Shown here: positions 49,079 to 57,422 of the stretch, one piece after another
How positions within the stretch are numbered: position 1 is the first letter of the stretch
How the letters are laid out: every line of letters begins with the position of its first letter
Assembly (NCBI RefSeq): GCF_017916505.1
Contig: NZ_JAFMSZ010000001.1
Coordinates: 248,001 to 312,000 of the forward strand
Direction of reading: 5' to 3'
From: Naasia sp. SYSU D00057
GTDB lineage: Bacteria > Actinomycetota > Actinomycetes > Actinomycetales > Microbacteriaceae
Length of the DNA stretch: 64,000 bases
The notes under the pieces: model-generated
What the model was told of the DNA's origin: nothing
Database searches by the model: none
Seen by the model: the letters and a program-made list of their open reading frames with translations, nothing else
Position numbers and translations under genes: made by a program

Positions 49079-49176
49079 GGTCGCGATCGGTGCGGCCCAA
49101 CGTGCAGGGCCACCCACCGCACCCCTTGCGGTGGCAACCCCTTGTTGCGGGCGGCGGTGGTGAGTGAGGTGTTCGC

Positions 49177-50550
49177 ATGACTAGCGCGGCAAGCGCCTCG
49201 GGCGCGACGGCCGGTGCGGTCCCCGTCAAGGGGATCGGCCACCTCAAGCGGGTCGTCACCGGCCCCCTCCTCTTCGCCTTCATCGTCGGCGATACCCTCG
49301 GCGCGGGCATCTACACGCTGGTCGGCACCATGGCCACCGATGTCGGCGGCGTCATCTGGCTGCCGTTGCTCATCGCACTCGTCGCGGCACTCCTGACGGC
49401 GGGAACCTACGCGGAGCTGATCACGAAGTATCCGCACGCGGGCGGCGCCGCCCGGTACGCAGAGCGGGCGTTCAAGGTCCCGTACGTGTCGTTCCTCGTC
49501 GGGTTCCTGATGATGTCGTCGGGCATCACGACGGCGGCCGCGCTCGCGAACGCGTTCGCCGGCGACTACCTCGGCGCGCTGCTGCCGGCCCTGCCGGCGG
49601 CCCCGACCGCGATCGTCTTCATCGGCATCCTCGTTCTGATCAACCTGTGGGGCGTCCGCGAGTCGCTGACCGCGAACCTGGTGGCATCGGTGATCGAGGT
49701 CACGGGCCTCGTGATCGTGATCTTCTGCGCCGCCGTGCTCCTTGGCGGCGGCGGTGGGGACCCGGCGCGCGTGCTCGAGTTCGCGCCCGACGTTCCTCCG
49801 CTGCAGGGTGCGTTCGCGGCCTCGATCGTCGCGTTCTTCTCCTTCCTCGGGTTCGAGGCGGCCGCGAACATGGCGGAGGAGGTGCGCAACCCGTCGAAGG
49901 TGTATCCGCGGGCGCTGTTCGCCGCGCTCGGCACGGCCGCGGTCGTCTACCTCCTCATCGCGCTCGGCGCCGTGATCGCCGTGGAGCCGTCCGAGCTCGC
50001 GACGTCGAGCGGCCCGCTGCTCGAGGTGGTCCGCGGCAGCGGCGTGGGCATCCCGCTGTGGATCTTCAGCCTCATCGCCCTCGTCGCGATCGCGAACGGC
50101 GCCCTGCTCTTCATGGTGATGGCGAGCCGGGTCGCCTACGGTCTCGCCGAGTCGGGCCTGCTCCCCACCGCGTTCGGGCGGGTGCTCCTCAACCGCCGCA
50201 CGCCGTGGGTGTCGATCCTCGTCATCGGCGGCGCGACGATGCTGCTGAGCATCCTCGGCGACGTCGGCACGCTGGCCCAGACGACGGTGCTGCTGCTCCT
50301 CCTCGTCTTCATCTCGGCCAACATCAGCGTGCTGGTGCTGAAGAAGGACCGCGTCGAGCACGACCACTTCCATGTGCCCCGGGTGGTGCCGGTGCTCGCG
50401 ATCATCGCGGCGCTCGTGCTGCTCACGCAGCAGAGCGGGATCGCGTGGCTCGGGTCGCTCGGGTACGCGGTGGTGGGGACGGTGCTGTTCTTCGTGGCGC
50501 GGTTCTCGAAGACAAGAGCGGAGCAGGTACCAAGCGAGCCCTCGAGCTGA
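49177..50550 (+). CDS. APC-superfamily amino-acid permease
   Basis: A 457-residue permease with about twelve membrane segments. FIVGDTLGAGIYTLVGTMA is the unwound-helix substrate motif, KYPHAGGAARYAERAF the conserved segment before helix 3, and FSFLGFEAAANMAEEVRNPS the region of the central loop. Substrate is likely an amino acid or amine. It is divergent from the second importer operon and shares its 5' region. A truncated, frameshifted second copy of the middle of this gene lies at 52201-52751. Confidence 0.9.
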   Translation: MTSAASASGATAGAVPVKGIGHLKRVVTGPLLFAFIVGDTLGAGIYTLVGTMATDVGGVIWLPLLIALVAALLTAGTYAELITKYPHAGGAARYAERAFKVPYVSFLVGFLMMSSGITTAAALANAFAGDYLGALLPALPAAPTAIVFIGILVLINLWGVRESLTANLVASVIEVTGLVIVIFCAAVLLGGGGGDPARVLEFAPDVPPLQGAFAASIVAFFSFLGFEAAANMAEEVRNPSKVYPRALFAALGTAAVVYLLIALGAVIAVEPSELATSSGPLLEVVRGSGVGIPLWIFSLIALVAIANGALLFMVMASRVAYGLAESGLLPTAFGRVLLNRRTPWVSILVIGGATMLLSILGDVGTLAQTTVLLLLLVFISANISVLVLKKDRVEHDHFHVPRVVPVLAIIAALVLLTQQSGIAWLGSLGYAVVGTVLFFVARFSKTRAEQVPSEPSS

Positions 50551-50978
50551 GGCGATACAGCGGCCGACTTTTCGTTACACCTGGAATCCGAGGAGCTTTT
50601 CGTCCCTACAAGGGCACTACGAGCTTCAACGTCCACAATCGCAGTTGCGGCGATGCCCTGGGCCGCCCCTCGATACTCTCTTGTTGATCGACGGCAATCC
50701 GGCGAATACTGGTTGTGTTGCCTGGTGTCCTGGCACGCCGACTCAGAAGCGGCAGCATCCGAGCCGTGGATTCGGCCGCTTCGCGTTGAGAATCAGTCCT
50801 CTGCTCGTAATTGCGCACGAGACCGTCGAGTTGGGCGCAGGTTGTACTGACGGATGTTGCTTCCCGCGAGAACACGCGCCATTGAGAAGCGGCAGATAGA
50901 CCAAAAACCCGAAGGTAGCGAGCAGGGGCAACCACCATACCGTTAGTATCTTTTGCAGGTTCGCAACACGGGAGCGGT
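50551..50978. other. Intergenic region at the left border of the accessory island
   Basis: About 430 bases with visibly more A and T than the flanking gene; short overlapping reading frames show no domain. The composition change suggests the island begins here, soon after the APC permease stop. Confidence 0.5.
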
Positions 50979-51941
50979 ATGACACGTCTTAATCAGAATG
51001 AGTTGCTGGAAGTTATACTCTTGTCACTCGACCGTTCAGGCACGGTCGTGCGCATTCTCGAACACAGGAAACCCTTCCTGCTGGCTCTGGGCCACGGCGC
51101 TGAAGCTCCGGGCATCATTGAAATCTTCATCTGGAACGTGACGCATGGAGGCGCAACGCGCAACCCTGACGAGTATCGTGTCCAGGTAACTCCAACAATG
51201 CCGCCTGCCGTTTCCTCTCATTCGCGCGTCGTACTCGGATGGTCTGATGACCTGCAGGTATTCACCGCCTGGGATCCATTCCGTCACTCGCAGCGATCCG
51301 CGGCTTCGCCGTCGCTGCAGGTCTCACTGGACACCATGGTGCTGGCAGCCGACGTAGGTGTCTCCTCTGAGATCAGAGGAAGCGGCGATGTGGTGGTTGC
51401 TTTGCAGCCATATTTCCTCGCCGTGTACCTCGAGTCCCTGGCCGAGATGCACAGCCTGCGGCCCTCCGACGTCGTGAGCGCAATGAATCTGGGGAGCACG
51501 GATCTCCCGCCTATTGACGAGAGGGACGTCATGGTGCAGCAGGTTCGAAAGCGCTTCCGCTCAGCAGACTTTGGGACCCGAGTTCGTACGGCCTACCGGT
51601 ACGGATGCGCAGTGTGCGGCCTTCAACTCAACTTGACGGAGGCGGCCCACATCGTACCGGTGTGGAGCGGGGTGAACAATGACTCTGTCTCCAATGGGAT
51701 GAATCTTTGCCGAAACCATCACGCAGCATATGATTCCGCTCTCTTCACCGTCGACGACGACTACACGATCCGGGTCAGTTCCGCCGCCAGATTGCTGTTG
51801 CCTGAGAAGAGGAGATTCGGATACGAGGAGCTTTCGTCGTTCCATGGGCTACCGCTTGAAAACCTGCCAGTTCTTCGCAGCCTTCGGCCTGATACAACGC
51901 TCCTAAGGCGCGGCGACGAAATCCGAAAATTCGTCATGTAG
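50979..51941 (+). CDS. HNH endonuclease, restriction-like
   Basis: A 320-residue protein with a C-terminal HNH domain: YGCAVCGLQLNLTEAAHIVP, then NGMNLCRNHHAAYDSALF, providing the cysteine pair, AHI catalytic histidine and NHH. The first 190 residues form an unrecognised sensor-like domain rich in beta strands. HNH proteins of this shape are found as stand-alone restriction factors. GGGAGC precedes the ATG. Composition is less GC-biased than the neighbours, and no methyltransferase is adjacent, so it may restrict modified or foreign DNA. It lies between the intact APC permease and the truncated copy, so it was probably inserted there. Confidence 0.82.
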   Translation: MTRLNQNELLEVILLSLDRSGTVVRILEHRKPFLLALGHGAEAPGIIEIFIWNVTHGGATRNPDEYRVQVTPTMPPAVSSHSRVVLGWSDDLQVFTAWDPFRHSQRSAASPSLQVSLDTMVLAADVGVSSEIRGSGDVVVALQPYFLAVYLESLAEMHSLRPSDVVSAMNLGSTDLPPIDERDVMVQQVRKRFRSADFGTRVRTAYRYGCAVCGLQLNLTEAAHIVPVWSGVNNDSVSNGMNLCRNHHAAYDSALFTVDDDYTIRVSSAARLLLPEKRRFGYEELSSFHGLPLENLPVLRSLRPDTTLLRRGDEIRKFVM

Positions 51942-52200
51942 GCGCATGACGTGCCACACGGCCGCAATGTCCCCTGCTAAACCGAGTGGATGACGGCTCT
52001 GCCTGGAACATCGCGGATTCGACAGTGCGGAGCAACGGCTGAAGCGGCTTGTCAGCGAGTGCCTGCAGCCAAAACCCCGAGCTTGCGGAACGTGAACACC
52101 TCGGGCGGTTACGTGGCGGCCGAACTGTGCGTGGGCGGATAGCGCGCGATGTTCTCACCTAGAACCTGCGCAAGCCGCGGAGGCGCAGCGTTCCCCCCTC
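51942..52200. other. Spacer between HNH gene and decayed-copy patchwork
   Basis: About 260 bases with no credible gene. Homology to the APC permease begins abruptly at 52201, so this is where the island DNA meets the duplicated chromosomal fragments. Confidence 0.5.
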
Positions 52201-52751
52201 GCGTTCTTCTCCTTCCTCGGCTTCGAGGCCGCGGCCAATATGGCGGAGGAGGTGCGGAACCCGTCCAAGGTGTATCCGCGCGCTCTGTTCGCGGCCCTCG
52301 GCACCGCCGCCGTGGTCTATCTGCTCATCGCGCTGGGCGCCGTGATCGCCGTCGAGCCGACGACGCTCACGACCTCGAGCGGCCCGCTGCTCGAGGTGGT
52401 CCGCGGCAGCGGCGTCGGCATCCCGCTCTGGATCTTCAGCCTCATCGCCCTCGTCGCGATCGCGAACGGCGCCCTGCTGTTCATGGTGATGGCGAGCCGG
52501 GTGGCCTACGGCCTCGCCGAGTCGGGCCTGCTGCCCAGCGCGTTCGGGCGCGTGGTCAAGAATCGGCGCACGCCGTGGGTCTCGATCCTCGTCATCGGCG
52601 GCGCGACAATGCTGCTCAGCGTCCTCGGCGACGTCGGCACCCTCGCTCAGACGACGGTGCTGCTGCTCCTCCTCGTCTTCATCTCCGCGAATGTGAGCGT
52701 GTTGGTGCTTCCACGTGCCCCGGGTGGTGCCCGTGCTCGCGATCATCGCGT
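52201..52751 (+). pseudogene. Truncated second copy of the APC permease
   Basis: From 52201 the DNA matches 49831-50411 of the intact permease closely, with mostly silent differences. The first half of the gene and the C-terminus are missing. A 29-base deletion after the codons for SVLVL (near 52705) destroys the frame. Cannot make a functional permease. The silent differences imply an old duplication or import from a related strain. Confidence 0.88.
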
Positions 52752-52782
52752 GATGAAGTCGTCAGTGCCGCTTGTCACACGA

Positions 52783-53011
52783 TCTTCGCGCCAGCCTCGC
52801 GGATGCGGCGGAACACGTCGCTGAGCAGGGTTATGGCGGCGGCGGACGGCATCGACGAGTCGACGACGTCGCCCGCGACGAGCACCACGTCGAGCCCCTG
52901 CTCCCGCACGGCGGTCGCCAGCGCGTCGCGCACCTCGAGCAGGTGCGCGAGCGTCGAGTGCGTGTGGAAGGTGCGCCCGATGTGCCAGTCCGAGGTGTGG
53001 AGGATCTCCAC
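52783..53011 (-). pseudogene. Truncated second copy of sbcD (N-terminal third)
   Basis: Translates as about 78 residues beginning MEILHTSDWHIGRTFHTHST and ending after REAGAKIV at a stop. It matches residues 1-78 of the SbcD encoded at 38332, with diverged third positions. All later metal motifs are absent. Confidence 0.88.
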
Positions 53012-53082
53012 ACGCTGGGACGGTAGGCGGGGCTGCCGACACCGACGGGGAGGATCGCCGGGATGCGGCGGCGACGTGGCGT

Positions 53083-53412
53083 TCAGGAGGCGTCGTTGAT
53101 CTATTAGCCCAGGGTGGGACGGTCATCCCGTAGGCGTCCATCGCGCGCTGCGCGACGATCGCGAAGGCCTCGGCGGGCCGCTCCACGTAGCCAGCCGCCT
53201 AGTCGACGAAGTCGGTCGGGCCGAGGGCGCATCCGCTTCTCGAGGCGGTCGACCGCGCGGAAAAGCGCGGCCATGGCGCGAGGGTCCGCGGTGCCGTCGC
53301 GCCGAAGGTGCCGCCCTGCTTGCCGCGGATGCGCAGGCTGACCAAGGCCGCGAGCAGCAACGAGGCTCGCTCTCCCTCGATCATCGGCTCCCGGCGGCCT
53401 TCCTTGCCGACG
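53083..53412 (-). pseudogene. Frameshifted second copy of the 111-aa hypothetical gene upstream of sbcD
   Basis: Matches 38487-38820 along its length, but the start codon is changed, the frame is broken at several points, and a stop interrupts the C-terminal part (near 53102). It keeps the same order and orientation relative to the sbcD fragment as the intact genes, so the two were copied or acquired together. Confidence 0.82.
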
Positions 53413-53483
53413 TCTTCTCCAGTCCCACCGAAGTCCGCGGTCGCGGGCCCCAGGCGACGTAGTCCGCCCCGAGGACGGCAACT

Positions 53484-55286
53484 TCAGCGGCTAGCCGGGC
53501 CCCCCCCCGTTGCCGAGCCGTTTCCGATGAACTTGGCCAGATAGGCGCGAAGTCCCGGGTCGCAGGCGTAGACGTACGTTCCGAGAATGCCACGTGTGAG
53601 CAGGACCGCGTAGATGTTGGTGATGAACTGCAGCAGGTCCTGGTCGCCGTAGGCCTTGCCCAGGACCGGGTTATTCTCCTTGCCCTTCTTGTCAAAGTAG
53701 GCTGCCCGGTCGATCGTTAGCTGGCGGTTGGCCATGTCGTAAGTAAGGTCAGGTCCGATGATGACGCCGGCATAGTTGAGGTCGTAGCCCTGGACGGTGT
53801 GGATCGACCCGACTTCCTCAAGGGATTTCGGAGACGCGATCCAGTCGATCGCGGAACTGTTCCACCGGAGGTAAGAGCCGTCGATCTCGATGTCGTGCGC
53901 CGTCTTGTCGGACCTGCTCTTCCACTCCCATGCGTACCCTGCGACCAGCCGCGCGAGCCCCGACTCTGCGTCCCTCCGTCGGATTTCTTCTCGCATGTCG
54001 GCGACGCTGTCGAACATTCGGAAGTCGTATCCCTCGAACTCCTGCCGCACCAGCTCTCGAGGGGCGACGCTCGGCGGCCGAAGGATGGCTCGGACATAGC
54101 CAACGTAGTCGTCACCCGCTCGCACGCGCATCTGGGACGTCAGTCGGTAGTGACGGCCGCTTCTTTCCGTTTCGCGGACGAGTTCGTCGAGCAGCGTGCG
54201 CGGAAGGTCTGCAGGCCGGACTGACTGTGCTGCATCCAGAAGAAAGATCTGGTGCTTGCTCTTCGTTCGTATCCAGTCCAACTGGGTCTTTGTCAAGTCG
54301 TCCGAGCCGAAGAGCGTCTCGGTAATCTCACGGAACTTCTTGTTCTGCACTCCGGACGGTTGATTCGCCCGCTGATTCAGGCGATGAGTTTCGTCGATTA
54401 GCAGCACGTCGAAGTCCTGCTCCGCCCCTCCGACATCGAAGGGGGTTAACACCATCCCCGGGTGCAATCCCGGAGTCTTGTTGAAGACCTTCTTGATGGA
54501 CTCCCGCAACGACTGTTGTGGGACGACGAGGCCGATGCGGATGTCCTTCACGAGGTCGCCGTATCCGCTCCCGAAGAAGTCCGAGAACATCGAGTTGCCA
54601 TCGAGGCCCTCCGCCGGAGTCGTCCGCCCGATGTCGATGATCAGCTTGAGCAGGTAGATCGCGAGAACCGTCTTGCCCGTGCCAGGCGCTCCTTGGATGA
54701 CGATCGTGCTCTGCGCGCCGCGTTGTAGGTCCTCGAAGAGCCCTTCCAGGATGTCTTCGACGGAGCTAGCCTGGTCCGGGGTCAGCGCCTTGAATGGGGA
54801 CAGCTTGAAGTGGTCACTGTTCTCGATCTCTGGGACTGTTCGGCTGAAGAGGCCGTCCCGCCGCAGCTCATCGAAGATCTCGAGGAATTTGGCGCGGTAG
54901 GTGGCCCTGTCGTAGTAGTCGGCATCGGTGACGCCGTCATTGCGGTTCAGCACGCTGTACCGGCCGTCCCCAGCTAGAAGACGGATGAGGTAGGACTCGA
55001 GGTCTAGGCAGACGGACTTGTTGAACGTCTTGTCGACTATCACCCGGACAGTGGTGAGGTGGTTCTTCTGGGAGGAGTCGAGGTGCTGCCGCATACGAGC
55101 GGCGACGTTCAGAGATTCCCCGACGTAGACCTCGTTCAAAGAGAGGCGACCCGCTGGTTCGCTGTCCTTGTGGGAGTCATCGAGGACGTATACGACGGGC
55201 CAGTTGCTGTGGCGAGGATCAGTGGAGCCCCAAGCTTTGAGGGTTTCCTGGCTGAACGCTAGCCGCGTGATTTCACAGGTCGTCAT
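53484..55286 (-). CDS. GIY-YIG/DUF2075 (Schlafen-3-like) ATPase
   Basis: A 600-residue fusion. The N-terminus is a GIY-YIG nuclease-like domain: VVYVLD at 31-36, VYVGES at 53-58, an Arg at about 64 and a Glu in DLESYLI (97). After a linker, the DUF2075 P-loop domain shows Walker A GAPGTGKT (199-206), Walker B DVLLIDETHR and later HTVQGYDLNYAGVIIGPDL, a helicase-like motif. The combination is found in defence neighbourhoods. Overlaps the MazG-like gene by 14 bases. A run of nine G residues near the 3' end could allow slippage in the last few codons. Confidence 0.85.
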   Translation of the reverse strand: MTTCEITRLAFSQETLKAWGSTDPRHSNWPVVYVLDDSHKDSEPAGRLSLNEVYVGESLNVAARMRQHLDSSQKNHLTTVRVIVDKTFNKSVCLDLESYLIRLLAGDGRYSVLNRNDGVTDADYYDRATYRAKFLEIFDELRRDGLFSRTVPEIENSDHFKLSPFKALTPDQASSVEDILEGLFEDLQRGAQSTIVIQGAPGTGKTVLAIYLLKLIIDIGRTTPAEGLDGNSMFSDFFGSGYGDLVKDIRIGLVVPQQSLRESIKKVFNKTPGLHPGMVLTPFDVGGAEQDFDVLLIDETHRLNQRANQPSGVQNKKFREITETLFGSDDLTKTQLDWIRTKSKHQIFLLDAAQSVRPADLPRTLLDELVRETERSGRHYRLTSQMRVRAGDDYVGYVRAILRPPSVAPRELVRQEFEGYDFRMFDSVADMREEIRRRDAESGLARLVAGYAWEWKSRSDKTAHDIEIDGSYLRWNSSAIDWIASPKSLEEVGSIHTVQGYDLNYAGVIIGPDLTYDMANRQLTIDRAAYFDKKGKENNPVLGKAYGDQDLLQFITNIYAVLLTRGILGTYVYACDPGLRAYLAKFIGNGSATGGGPASR

Positions 55287-55590
55287 ACTTCCTGCTTCGC
55301 CCCCGAGCTTTCTCGACCGGATACTTCTCCCCCGTCATCGCCAGCTTATCCAGCACGATTTGATTCAGGTCAGCCCCGATGCGGTCGGCAAGCAGGATGC
55401 AGTACGTAAGCACGTCTGCCAACTCTTCGCGCACCCGACTCTCGTCGGCGTCGGCGTTCCATTGGAAGCACTCCAGCAACTCCCCAGCCTCGATGGCGAT
55501 GCTCTTGGCCAGGTTCTCCGTCGTATGGAATTGTGACCAGTCGCGCTCAGCGACGAACGCGGCGATCTGCTGACGCACGGTCTCGTCCAT
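55273..55590 (-). CDS. MazG-like nucleotide pyrophosphohydrolase
   Basis: A 105-residue all-alpha NTP pyrophosphohydrolase. The EExxE-type metal motif is IEAGELLECFQW, with a second set of acids in EELADVLTYCILLAD. These proteins hydrolyse (d)NTPs or unusual nucleotides to the monophosphate. First gene of a two-gene unit with the GIY-YIG/DUF2075 ATPase, which suggests a joint job, perhaps nucleotide depletion linked to DNA sensing. Confidence 0.88.
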   Translation of the reverse strand: MDETVRQQIAAFVAERDWSQFHTTENLAKSIAIEAGELLECFQWNADADESRVREELADVLTYCILLADRIGADLNQIVLDKLAMTGEKYPVEKARGRSRKYDDL

Positions 55591-56057
55591 GGGTCGAAGT
55601 TATCAGGGCGCGATGCTTGAACGGCGCGGGCAACCTGTTGCCCCCCATCGCGCGTCGACCGACCGCTCGGCGTGCGCGGAGTCCGACTTCTACGCGCTCC
55701 GCCGCGGACGCACTAGTTACGCGGAGCGGGACTGGACGCCGCGGCACCGGTGCAGGGGTGAGCGCTGCCGGAGACCGCGCTGGCCGAGGCGGTCCTGCCT
55801 GTGTTCTCGACCTGCCTGCGACCCCGACGACTGCCTGCGCAGCACCCCTAGCCGGCCGACATGGAAACGACCGTCGCGCTCCGCTCGCTGCGCCCATGCG
55901 CCGTGGCCCTCGGCGCCGTAGCCGTCCTCTTTCGGGCGCCTTCGGAATCTTCATCCTCAACGCGACGATGAAGGGCCTTCACTGGCGTCATGGAGTGCTC
56001 CGAGGGCTCCCTCTGGAAAATTATGAGGCTACGGACTGAGTAGAGGTCGCCACGTAC
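55591..56057. other. Intergenic region within the island
   Basis: About 470 bases with no gene that could be supported. Several short frames overlap each other in both strands without recognisable motifs. It contains the promoter region of the MazG-like gene, but no clear boxes were found. Confidence 0.5.
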
Positions 56058-56816
56058 TCAAGAGGATCCGATGCCAGCCTTGATTAGCCAGTCCGCGGTC
56101 GCAGTCTGAAGCTGCCACGGTGCGGCGAGGAGAACGCCCGCGAGATAGGGACGATCCGAGACTTCAGGAGGTTCAGGGGTCTGAAGCCCCACCCAATCGA
56201 TCTCGCTGATGCCCTCCGACTTATGTGGATGGTCCAGAGACCTGATGAACCGTTCGACAAGATTTGGCCACCTCGGATGCCCCCACCAGTGGCCTGCGAA
56301 AACGGCGCCTTGTAGCGCGAGAGACAACAGAGCAGCATCTACGCCATACCGACGCGCAAGCGGCAGCAAGGCGAATAGAGCACGCTCCGCATGCAATTGC
56401 ACCTCCTCTAGCTTGACACCCGCGCTATCGTGTAACGGCGCGCCGCCCGGGAGCACTCGGTTTGGATTCGCAACCCAGCGATACCAACGTGAGACAAGGG
56501 TCTCGAGATCCTCGTGGCATATGGACCAACCTCTGGATTGATTTCCTCGTTCCCCGAAGCCGACCTCCCGAAGCCATCGACCGGTAATCCCGCGGACTCG
56601 CCAGGTCGTGTGGGAATTGATTCGGAGCAATTCGCCGTCGCTTAGCCCGCCAAGGCGCGCGTGGATGTCTTCGATCGGGCCATTTCGCCATGCCGTGACT
56701 ACTACACCGAGGTCCGCGAGCCGCAGAACCTGGCGCGGCGAGGACGCATCGAGCCCGAACTGTCCCTGCAAGTGATGCCGGATGCTATCTGCGTCTAAGG
56801 TGCCGAAGCCGTCCAT
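56058..56816 (-). CDS. Hypothetical protein (252 aa) in the defence-like island
   Basis: A 252-residue soluble protein of mixed character. SSPRQVLRLADLGVVVTAWR and EVQLHAERALFALLPLARRY are the clearest helices; tryptophan is frequent (TTWRVRGITGRW, GHWWGHPRWPN). No nuclease, ATPase or HTH motif was seen. ATG at 56816. Its setting among nuclease and methyltransferase genes suggests a defence or mobile-element role, but it cannot be assigned. Confidence 0.65.
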   Translation of the reverse strand: MDGFGTLDADSIRHHLQGQFGLDASSPRQVLRLADLGVVVTAWRNGPIEDIHARLGGLSDGELLRINSHTTWRVRGITGRWLREVGFGERGNQSRGWSICHEDLETLVSRWYRWVANPNRVLPGGAPLHDSAGVKLEEVQLHAERALFALLPLARRYGVDAALLSLALQGAVFAGHWWGHPRWPNLVERFIRSLDHPHKSEGISEIDWVGLQTPEPPEVSDRPYLAGVLLAAPWQLQTATADWLIKAGIGSS

Positions 56817-56825
56817 GATTCGTCA

Positions 56826-57330
56826 ATTCTCGCAGGTACGCGGGCGTCGGCCATCCGTACGAGCGACCGCCATGCGGCTGCATAAACGACGTGATCGCGA
56901 TCGATGCACCCCTGGTCGTCCACAATCCCCCGCCGAAGACCATGCGGGACTGCGAACGGGAGATCGGGGTGCGCTGCGACCGCTGGCGCTTCTCGGCGTA
57001 CCCAGCCTCACGGGCCTGCCCTGGTTGGCCGATGTCGCCCTCCGCCGGGGTCCCGGAGGGTCGCGGTGTCGTGTACGCGGATGGCACCGCTCGCCCGTCG
57101 TCGGTCGCGCCCGTCATATTCGAGTGCCACCTCAAGACGACCTCGCGGCATGCCCGAACTCGGATACGACGAGCGCAAGCGGAGTACAAATCTGCACGAG
57201 CGGCCGCGGCCGCCTGGTTCGCTCCTTCCGGTGACATCTTCCGGACCGTATTTCAAGCCGCAGAGACTCTCGGCGCGACAGCCGCCACCGCGCCCAGGGC
57301 CTCCCTCTCCCCCTCCCCCCGCACGCAAGC
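56826..57330 (+). pseudogene. Possible remnant of a DUF429-type gene
   Basis: A short stretch reads RRYAGVGHPY, then DVIAIDAPLVVHNPP and DCEREIGVRCDRWRFSAYP, resembling the DUF429 (predicted RNase-H-like nuclease) pattern in which a D-A-P-L-V-V motif is followed by C-E-R-E-I-G. The expected distance between first motif and second is shortened and the rest is out of frame, so it would be a decayed gene. Low confidence; the remainder of 56817-57422 holds nothing else. Confidence 0.35.
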
Positions 57331-57422
57331 GTGGTTCGGCATAGTGCGTCGCCGTGCGCGCGATTCTGCGGTCGCCGGGGCGGCGGTCCTGCTCGTCCGC
57401 CAGGAGACTCGGAGAGGCGAGG

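Noticed and set aside
55591-56057. Plus-strand frame ending in a hydrophobic stretch near 55950
   Set aside because: Most of the frame is Arg/Ala-rich low complexity with no start context or homologue recognised.
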